DNA of 47,257 bases from an uncultured Clostridium sp. (GTDB lineage: Bacteria > Bacillota > Clostridia > Clostridiales > Clostridiaceae), in the NCBI GenBank assembly GCA_934746785.1, contig CAKVFO010000005.1:1-47257 (forward strand), written 5' to 3'. The position numbers were made by a program, and so were the translations under genes. Positions 41,920 to 47,257 of this stretch are shown piece by piece (the first letter of the stretch is position 1; each line of letters opens with the position of its first letter). A model generated the notes under the pieces. That model was not told the origin of the DNA. It worked only from the letters and a program-made list of their open reading frames with translations, and made no database searches.

Positions 41920-43161
41920 ATGGCTGTTGTTGTAAAAGCCTTCAAAGGTATTAGGCCGGTAGAAGAATTAGCTTCGAAGATTGCAGCTCTTCCTTATGAT
42001 GTAATGAATAGTGAAGAAGCCAGAGAAATGGTTAAAGGAAATCCTCATTCATTCTTACATGTAGATAGAGCTGAAATAGACCTTGATCCTTCTGTAGATG
42101 TACACGATAAAAAAGTTTACGAAAAGGCTAGAGCAAATCTTGATAAAATGATTTCTGACGGAGAATATATTCAAGATAATCAACCATGTCTTTATATATA
42201 TAGACAAATAATGAATGGGAGAGCTCAAACTGGATTAGTTTTTTGTGCATCAATAGATGATTATATAAACAACAATATCAAGAAGCATGAATTTACTAGA
42301 GCTGATAAAGAATTAGATAGAATTAATCACGTAGATTATTGTGATGCTAACACAGGCCCAATTTTCTTAACATATAAAGAGGATGATGTTGCATCAGAAG
42401 TTATTAAAGCTTGGTGTAAGAGAAAACCAATATATGATTTTACTTCAGAAGATGGTATAAGTCATATAGTTTGGGTTATAGATAATGAAATTATAGTAAA
42501 TGAAATTATAGCTTTATTTAAAGATGTTAATGCATTTTATATAGCTGATGGTCATCATAGATCAGCATCAGCAGTAAAAGTAGGATTAAAGAGAAGAGAA
42601 GCTAATCCTAATTATACTGGAGAAGAAGAATTTAATTACTTCTTAGCAGTTGCATTCCCAGATAATGATTTAATGGTAATGGATTATAATAGAGTTGTTA
42701 AAGATACAAATGGATTAACTAAAGAGCAATTAATGGAAAGGCTTAAAGAAAAATTTGTAGTTACTAAATCTGATGTTCAAGTAAAACCAAGTAAGAAACA
42801 TACTTTTGGTATGTTCATAGATGAAGAATGGTATCTACTTGAAGCGAGAGAAGGTATTTATAATAAGGAAGATCCTATAGATTCGCTAGATGTTGCAATA
42901 CTTCAAAATAATGTTTTAACTCCTATATTAGGAATAGAAGATGTAAGAACTTCTGATAGGATTGATTTTATTGGAGGAATAAGAGGTATTAATGAACTTG
43001 AAAGAAGAGTTCATAAGGATATGAAGATAGCATTTTCTATGTATCCAACAGAAGTATCAGATATAATGAATGTAGCTGATATTGGAGAAGTAATGCCGCC
43101 TAAATCAACGTGGTTTGAACCAAAACTTAGAAGTGGATTATTTGTTCATAAATTAAGTTAA
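41920..43161 (+). CDS. DUF1015 family protein of the serine operon
   Basis: This is a 413-aa soluble protein of the DUF1015 family. It starts with the family's FKGIRPVEELASKIAALPYDV and has FIADGHHR-type sequence at FYIADGHHRSASA (D210-R214). A conserved IDSLDVAILQNNVLTPILGI block lies near the end. AGGAGGAATTT precedes the ATG. It is third gene after the aminotransferase and serA, so a role in serine or phosphoserine metabolism is likely. The DGHHR motif resembles the ATP/ADP-binding GxHR/DGHHR of ParB/sulfiredoxin-fold proteins, including the archaeal free-serine kinase SerK; kinase activity here is inference. No phosphoserine phosphatase is encoded nearby. Confidence 0.88.
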   Translation: MAVVVKAFKGIRPVEELASKIAALPYDVMNSEEAREMVKGNPHSFLHVDRAEIDLDPSVDVHDKKVYEKARANLDKMISDGEYIQDNQPCLYIYRQIMNGRAQTGLVFCASIDDYINNNIKKHEFTRADKELDRINHVDYCDANTGPIFLTYKEDDVASEVIKAWCKRKPIYDFTSEDGISHIVWVIDNEIIVNEIIALFKDVNAFYIADGHHRSASAVKVGLKRREANPNYTGEEEFNYFLAVAFPDNDLMVMDYNRVVKDTNGLTKEQLMERLKEKFVVTKSDVQVKPSKKHTFGMFIDEEWYLLEAREGIYNKEDPIDSLDVAILQNNVLTPILGIEDVRTSDRIDFIGGIRGINELERRVHKDMKIAFSMYPTEVSDIMNVADIGEVMPPKSTWFEPKLRSGLFVHKLS

Positions 43162-43174
43162 AATTATAAGAGGG

Positions 43175-43195
43175 AGTATCAAAAAGAGATACTTT
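43175..43195 (+). terminator. Weak hairpin after the DUF1015 gene
   Basis: AGTATC, 7-nt loop, GATACT, TT. A modest hairpin 13 nt after the stop; it could end the serine operon but has a poor U-tract. Confidence 0.4.
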
Positions 43196-43233
43196 ACCTG
43201 AAAGATGTTCTGATATGAAAAAAAGATAAAATG

Positions 43234-43305
43234 AAGAGGCTTATAGCAAAATTTTCAACCTCTGCAAGGTAAATCAGGCGGTTAAAAATTTTCTATAAGC
43301 CTCTT
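43234..43305. ncRNA. Long two-segment hairpin between DUF1015 and mtnN
   Basis: The outer 13-bp stem (43234-43246 with 43293-43305) is perfect. After a one-base bulge, an inner 13-position stem (43248-43260 with 43280-43292) has one mismatch. The 19-nt apical loop contains GCAAGGTAAATCAGG. Read on the minus strand it is followed by CATTTTATCTTTTTTT, so it may terminate mtnN. The long structured stem and loop are more than a terminator needs. Confidence 0.5.
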
Positions 43306-43407
43306 TGAATTTGGCGAAGGATGAATTTCTATTCTCTAAAAGCTAACCCTTATCAAAATGCTATATTCCGCAAATTATTTTATTATTCTTAAGAGTATTT
43401 ACTCTCA

Positions 43408-44103
43408 TTAAATAGAAAGAAGCATTTCTTTTAATAATGCAGTAGAATTCTTAACAGCAATAGGAGTAAATTTTTCAAAGTCCATATGAGCTCCGTTATT
43501 TGCATTGTCAGAGATTGATCTTATAACAACAAAAGGAATATTGTTTAGATAGCATGTATGAGCTATACTAGCACCTTCCATTTCACAAGATAAAGCAGAA
43601 AATTCTTTTTCTAACCATTGAATTTTTTCTAAATCAGCTACAAAGACATCTCCAGAAACTATTCTTCCTACAAAAGTATGTATGTCACCATCTAATTTGT
43701 CACATGCATTTTTAGCGGCTTCAATTAAAGCTGAATCACATTTAAAATCAAAAGTATCCATTCTAGGAATTTGACCGTGAGGATCTCCAAAAGCAGTAGT
43801 ATCCATATCATGTTCTACTAGATTATCAGCTATAACTATGTCTCCAGGATAAATTTCTTTGCCTATACCACCTGCAACACCAACGTTAATAACTTTATCT
43901 ACATTATATTCTGAAGCAAGAATTTGAGTACATATAGCAGCATTTACTTTACCTATACCACATACTACAGCAACGACATCTTTGCCCCATAGTTTTCCTT
44001 TATTGAAAGTCATGTTTGCTTTTACTTTTTTATCTTCAAGGTTCATATCTTTAAGTAATATTTCTAATTCTTCGCTCATAGCAGCAATTATTCCAAAAAC
44101 CAT
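43408..44103 (-). CDS. mtnN: 5'-methylthioadenosine/S-adenosylhomocysteine nucleosidase
   Basis: MtnN cleaves MTA and SAH to adenine plus the thioribose product, feeding methionine salvage and autoinducer-2 chemistry. The 231-aa protein has GIIAAMSEELEILL at the N-terminus, VGVAGGIG, the SGDVFV loop, the catalytic Glu region SCEMEGASIAHTC and the catalytic Asp in RSISDNAN. I take the ATG at 44103, which has GGAGGT upstream; a TTG at 44121 overlaps that site. It is a single minus-strand gene. Confidence 0.94.
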   Translation of the reverse strand: MVFGIIAAMSEELEILLKDMNLEDKKVKANMTFNKGKLWGKDVVAVVCGIGKVNAAICTQILASEYNVDKVINVGVAGGIGKEIYPGDIVIADNLVEHDMDTTAFGDPHGQIPRMDTFDFKCDSALIEAAKNACDKLDGDIHTFVGRIVSGDVFVADLEKIQWLEKEFSALSCEMEGASIAHTCYLNNIPFVVIRSISDNANNGAHMDFEKFTPIAVKNSTALLKEMLLSI

Positions 44104-44347
44104 ATAATTTTTTACCTCCAAAAATAAGCTGTGATTTTACAGCTTCTAATTATTTCATAAATATAGTTTATCAAAGTTCATAAATAAATACTATTCATAT
44201 TTGATTAAAGAAGGATTAAAGTATTCATTAGAGTAAATAATATAAATAATTTATATACAAATTCTTATCTATATGTATATAATATTTATATTATAAAACT
44301 TTGTATTCTTATAAGGATTGAAAAAACGAGGGAAGGTGCTTTAAATA

Positions 44348-45115
44348 ATGGGTATGTTACAACATAGTCTTTCAAGAACAGAATTATTAATAGGAAAAGA
44401 TGGATTAGATAAATTAAGAAATAGCAAAGTAGTAGTTTTTGGAGTTGGAGGAGTAGGAAGTTTTACAGTAGAAGCTCTAACAAGAGCAGGAATAGGAGAA
44501 CTTATATTAATTGATGACGATACTGTATGTCTTACTAATTTAAACAGACAAATACATGCTACATATAGTACTATAAGCAAGGTTAAAGTTGATGTTATGA
44601 AAGAAAGAGTGCTTTCAATAAATAGAAAATGTAATGTAATAACTCATCAAGTTTTTGTAACTAAAGAAAATATTCCAGATCTTATCCCTGATGATGCTGA
44701 TTATGTAGTTGATGCTATAGATACGGTTTCTGCAAAAATAGCATTAGTAGAATATTGTACAGAAAAAAATATAAAAATAATATCATCAATGGGAACTGGA
44801 AATAAGTTTGATCCAACAATGTTTAAAGTTTCAGATATTTATAAAACAAAAGTATGTCCATTAGCAAAGGTTATGAGACACGAATTAAAGAAAAGAGGAG
44901 TAAAGAAATTAAAGGTACTTTACTCAGAAGAGATACCAGTTAAACCAAAAGTAGAAGATGTTGTTACCTGTAAAACAGGATGTGTTTGTACAGGAGGCAC
45001 TAAAAAATGTGCTTCTAAAAGACAAATACCTGGAAGTATCTCTTTTGTTCCTCCAGTAGCAGGAATGATAATCGGTGGTGAGGTTATTAAAGATATTTTA
45101 GGGATTAACAAGTAA
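44348..45115 (+). CDS. tcdA: tRNA threonylcarbamoyladenosine dehydratase (ThiF/E1-like)
   Basis: TcdA uses ATP to cyclise t6A37 of ANN-decoding tRNAs to ct6A. The 255-aa protein shows the E1-like nucleotide site GVGGVGSFTVEALTRAGIG (about 32-50) and LIDDDTVCLTNLNRQ with the Arg finger. DYVVDAIDTVSAK follows, then a C-terminal cysteine-bearing loop (CKTGCVCTGGTKKC). GAAGGTG precedes the ATG at modest strength. It is a single gene with its own terminator. Confidence 0.9.
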   Translation: MGMLQHSLSRTELLIGKDGLDKLRNSKVVVFGVGGVGSFTVEALTRAGIGELILIDDDTVCLTNLNRQIHATYSTISKVKVDVMKERVLSINRKCNVITHQVFVTKENIPDLIPDDADYVVDAIDTVSAKIALVEYCTEKNIKIISSMGTGNKFDPTMFKVSDIYKTKVCPLAKVMRHELKKRGVKKLKVLYSEEIPVKPKVEDVVTCKTGCVCTGGTKKCASKRQIPGSISFVPPVAGMIIGGEVIKDILGINK

Positions 45116-45132
45116 TTTAAATATTTATTATT

Positions 45133-45164
45133 ATGGGACAGAGTAAGAAAGCTGTCCTATTTTT
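45133..45164 (+). terminator. Intrinsic terminator of tcdA
   Basis: ATGGGACAG pairs with CTGTCCTAT (one G-U), followed by TTTT. Confidence 0.88.
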
Positions 45165-45298
45165 AATGCTTGCAATTTCTATAGTTTGGAAGAAGACTTT
45201 ATGAGGTGAATTATAGGTTAAAAATGTTGATGAGTATAATAGATTTAATATATAATTAAATTATTGTGAAGTTGATAAAATTTAGGAGATGACATTTA

Positions 45299-46240
45299 AT
45301 GCTACAAAAACATATGGTAACAATTAATAAGAAGGCTGATAGTGAAAATGATTATGTTATAAAGGATAAAGATAAAATTAATATTGGAAGGTTTAGCATA
45401 ATTAATATAGACGAAGAAAATAGGAATTGTAGCGTTAAGTTAAATTTTTATAGAGATAATGATTACGAGTTATTAAAAGAGACTCTAAAATTAATAGTAA
45501 AAGCTGTTTTTAGAAATATAAATATAAATAAGGTTAACATATATACTAGAGATTCAATAAATGTATCTTCTTTCTTAGACTTAGGATTTATTTTAGAAGG
45601 AATATTTTTTGATAACATATATTACAAAGGTGAGTATGGAAATGAAATAAGCATGGGAATAGTAAGAAATGACTATAATGAGTGCGAAAGAATTAACTTT
45701 GTTGATTTGTATGGGGAAGATATTGAATTAAAATTGCTTACGTTAGAAAATGCAGAAGCATTATTAGATTACTATATTAGAAATAAAAATCATCTAAGAG
45801 CTTTTGAACCAAATAGAGATAGTAGTTTTTATAAATTAGAGACTCAAAAAGAATTAATAAGTGAAAGTTACAGACAGTTTTTAAGTGGAACGACTGTAGA
45901 TATGGGAATATTTAAGGATAATAAGCTTATAGGAAAAGTGAAAATTTCTAATATAGTTGGTGGAATATTTAAAAATGGAATCATAGGATATTCTATAGAC
46001 GAAAAAGAACAGGGGAAAGGTTATATGAAAGAAGCTGTGAAAATGGCTTTAGAATATGCTTTTAAAGAGCTAAGGCTTCATAGGATAGAGGCATCTGCTT
46101 TAGTTGATAATATGCGTTCTAGAAATGTATTAAAATTCTGTGGCTTTAAAGAATTAGGATTAAATGAAGATTATTTATTTATAGACGGTAAATGGAGAGA
46201 TCATGTTACATACTATATTACTAGTAATCAAATAAAATAA
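45299..46240 (+). CDS. GNAT-family N-acetyltransferase, two-domain
   Basis: This 313-aa protein appears to hold two GNAT units. The first half (about 20-135) has acetyltransferase-like strands and FLDLGFILEGIFFDNIYYKGEYGNEISMGI, but no acetyl-CoA loop. The second half (about 140-310) is a complete RimJ/RimL-type domain with DEKEQGKGYMKEAVKMAL (acetyl-CoA binding), LHRIEASALVDNMRSRNVLKFCGF, and an ending WRDHVTYYI. The acceptor could be a ribosomal protein N-terminus or a small molecule. TAGGAGATG precedes the ATG. The N-terminal unit is probably structural. Confidence 0.82.
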   Translation: MLQKHMVTINKKADSENDYVIKDKDKINIGRFSIINIDEENRNCSVKLNFYRDNDYELLKETLKLIVKAVFRNININKVNIYTRDSINVSSFLDLGFILEGIFFDNIYYKGEYGNEISMGIVRNDYNECERINFVDLYGEDIELKLLTLENAEALLDYYIRNKNHLRAFEPNRDSSFYKLETQKELISESYRQFLSGTTVDMGIFKDNKLIGKVKISNIVGGIFKNGIIGYSIDEKEQGKGYMKEAVKMALEYAFKELRLHRIEASALVDNMRSRNVLKFCGFKELGLNEDYLFIDGKWRDHVTYYITSNQIK

Positions 46241-46285
46241 TATAAGCCCATAAACAAGTTTGTTTATGGGCTTATATTATTTTTC
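46239..46285. terminator. Bidirectional terminator (GNAT / EIIA-Glc)
   Basis: A 19-bp stem (46239-46257 with 46260-46278) with a minimal loop, followed by ATTATTTTT. It includes the stop codons of both converging genes. Confidence 0.88.
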
Positions 46286-46777
46286 TTTATATTCTATTAT
46301 TGTAGTTTCTCCAGCAACTGCATCGATATTTTCTATAGTCTTTAATTCGTATGAATCATGGTTAGTTATTAATACAGGAGTCATTAGAGAGAAACCTTTA
46401 CTCTTAATAAAATCTCTATCAATTTTTATTATTGGAGTTCCAGCTTTAACTTCTGTACCAGCTTCAGCAAGTTGTTCAAAGCCTTCACCGTTAAGAGATA
46501 CAGTATCAATCCCAATATGAACTAGAAGTTCTACTCCATTTTCTAAGGTCATAGCAAAAGCATGTTTTGTATTGAATATTAATGATAATTTACCATCTGC
46601 AGGAGCAACAATAGTATCTCCAGATGGTTCTATAGCAACACCATCACCAGCCATTTTTTGAGCAAAAACAGGATCTGGAACTTCAGATAAAGGTAATACT
46701 TTTCCAGATATAGCTGCTACTAATTTAAAGTCACTGTTCGCTTCTTTGTCATTTTTTTTCTTAAAAAATCCAAACAT
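46277..46777 (-). CDS. crr: PTS glucose-type EIIA component
   Basis: This is a free-standing 166-aa EIIA-Glc protein. It carries phosphate from HPr to a sugar EIIBC. The beta-sandwich family motifs are visible: SGKVLPLSEVPDPVFAQKMAGDGVAI, H72 in NTKHAFAMTLENG, and phospho-acceptor H87 in ELLVHIGIDTV. The C-terminal VLITN segment is also present. The N-terminus is a short basic linker (FGFFKKKNDKEAN). It is a single gene with a consensus promoter (46895-46923), a leader terminator (46836-46877) and a hairpin over its ribosome binding site. The sugar is not determined by the sequence; glucose or a related sugar is usual. Confidence 0.92.
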   Translation of the reverse strand: MFGFFKKKNDKEANSDFKLVAAISGKVLPLSEVPDPVFAQKMAGDGVAIEPSGDTIVAPADGKLSLIFNTKHAFAMTLENGVELLVHIGIDTVSLNGEGFEQLAEAGTEVKAGTPIIKIDRDFIKSKGFSLMTPVLITNHDSYELKTIENIDAVAGETTIIEYKEK

Positions 46778-46781
46778 ATTA

Positions 46782-46803
46782 AATCCTAGTTAAACTTAGG
46801 ATT
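46782..46803 (-). promoter_or_regulatory. Hairpin sequestering the EIIA ribosome binding site
   Basis: In mRNA sense, AATCCTA and TAGGATT pair around an 8-nt loop. The AGGA of the 3' arm is the only Shine-Dalgarno candidate for ATG 46777. An upstream AAAGGAT (about 46811-46817) could pair with ATCC and compete, freeing the site. Confidence 0.5.
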
Positions 46804-46835
46804 GTTCACATCCTTTCATATATAGTATTAATTAA

Positions 46836-46877
46836 TAAAAAAAGGTATAAATTATTTTTATGAATTTATACCTAAAA
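46836..46877 (-). terminator. Leader terminator upstream of crr
   Basis: On the minus strand an 11-bp stem AGGTATAAATT / AATTTATACCT is followed by TTTTTTT. It lies between the crr promoter and its start codon, so crr needs read-through or antitermination. Confidence 0.75.
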
Positions 46878-46894
46878 TTAATAGGTTTACTAAA

Positions 46895-46923
46895 ATTATA
46901 TTATCTATAGAAAAATGTGTCAA
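46895..46923 (-). promoter_or_regulatory. Consensus promoter of crr
   Basis: On the minus strand: TTGACA (46923-46918), exactly 17 bp, TATAAT (46900-46895). A perfect sigma-A match giving a leader of about 110 nt. Confidence 0.88.
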
Positions 46924-47128
46924 TAAAATGTGTACAAACTAAACTATTCCGGGTGTATCATATTCGATATATAATAGAAAAAAAGAGGAATTAAGAAGAA
47001 ATAAATCATAATCTATCATAAATGGAGTTATTGATGTGATTTTATAATTAAATAGTGATAAGATAAAACACGTCGCTGAAGCAAGCAACAAGCAAATAAA
47101 GATTTTGAAAGAAATTTAGAAAAACTTG

Positions 47129-47157
47129 TTGACAAGTGCTGAAATAAGCGATATAAT
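47129..47157 (+). promoter_or_regulatory. Consensus promoter of an rRNA-type operon
   Basis: TTGACA (47129-47134), 17 bp, TATAAT (47152-47157). The transcript starts TGAGTCGCTTGAGGGCGA and contains TGGTCTTTGAAAATTGAACA at about 47191, a boxA/leader pattern typical before clostridial 16S genes. The window ends before any mature rRNA. Confidence 0.85.
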
Positions 47158-47257
47158 AAATGAGTCGCTTGAGGGCGATAAAACAAATTGGTCTTTGAAA
47201 ATTGAACAGATATAGATAAGTTAAAAACCAGCAATTCTTTTATGAGTAAGTTTTTTG
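47158..47257 (+). other. Leader of an rRNA operon (16S gene expected beyond the window)
   Basis: This noncoding leader follows a perfect promoter. The CTTTGAAAATTGAACAG motif is the common start of clostridial pre-rRNA processing/antitermination leaders. I infer 16S rRNA downstream; a tRNA cluster is less likely. The 46924-47128 stretch before the promoter shows no gene. Confidence 0.7.

Noticed and set aside
1..47257. CRISPR array
   Set aside because: No series of regularly spaced direct repeats was seen; the only repeated intergenic elements are the 51-nt pair and the 19-nt motif.

Overview
The window is AT-rich (codons mostly end in A/T) and Gram-positive in layout. It has strong AGGAGG-type ribosome binding sites, consensus sigma-A promoters with 17-bp spacers, many intrinsic terminators, a large SRP RNA, a bofA sporulation gene and a recR-yaaL-bofA block. 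It reads as a chromosomal segment of Clostridium sensu stricto; I do not assign a species. It ends just inside the leader of what looks like an rRNA operon.

Layout. (1) 1-6150: a two-component system, a FtsX-type ABC permease, its ATPase and a small two-helix membrane protein. The set resembles pneumococcal vncRS/vexP3-vexP2. Two near-identical 51-nt hairpin repeats bracket it, and a MerR regulator broken by an internal deletion follows. (2) 6150-12900: FUSC-family membrane protein, M20 amidohydrolase, a UDG-fold-like protein, PhnA/YjdM, a secreted DUF305-like protein, small hypotheticals, and a 520-bp gene-poor stretch with an orphan palindrome. (3) 12900-17500: plsC, a CtpE-like P-type ATPase, tRNA-Arg(CCU), then a scar with a group II intron 5' fragment, an N-terminally truncated SDR gene and another gene remnant. 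(4) 17500-22160: GT39 glycosyltransferase, CNNM/HlyC-type protein, tadA, lgt. (5) 22400-28150: tRNA-Ser(GGA), ffs, dfrA-thyA (minus strand), dnaX-ybaB-recR, yaaL-bofA. (6) 28295-37372: ABC-2 exporter pair, a cysteine-rich miniprotein, a complete oppABCDF operon with a leader terminator, a small membrane protein and a wrecked M32 carboxypeptidase. (7) 37381-43307: NatAB/YhaQP-like exporter (minus strand), then a serine operon: PLP aminotransferase, serA, DUF1015. (8) 43408-47257: mtnN, tcdA, a two-domain GNAT protein, PTS EIIA-Glc with an elaborate leader, and the rRNA-type promoter.

How genes work together. The Opp system imports peptides, and a peptidase gene downstream has decayed. The aminotransferase and SerA supply phosphohydroxypyruvate/phosphoserine chemistry, with DUF1015 as an unexplained third partner. 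dfrA and thyA are coupled for dTMP synthesis. dnaX, ybaB and recR form the usual replication/repair cluster. The observations I rate highest are the 51-nt repeated RNA-like element, the DUF1015 protein with a ParB/Srx-like DGHHR motif in the serine operon, and the EIIA-Glc leader with a terminator plus a hairpin burying the ribosome binding site.
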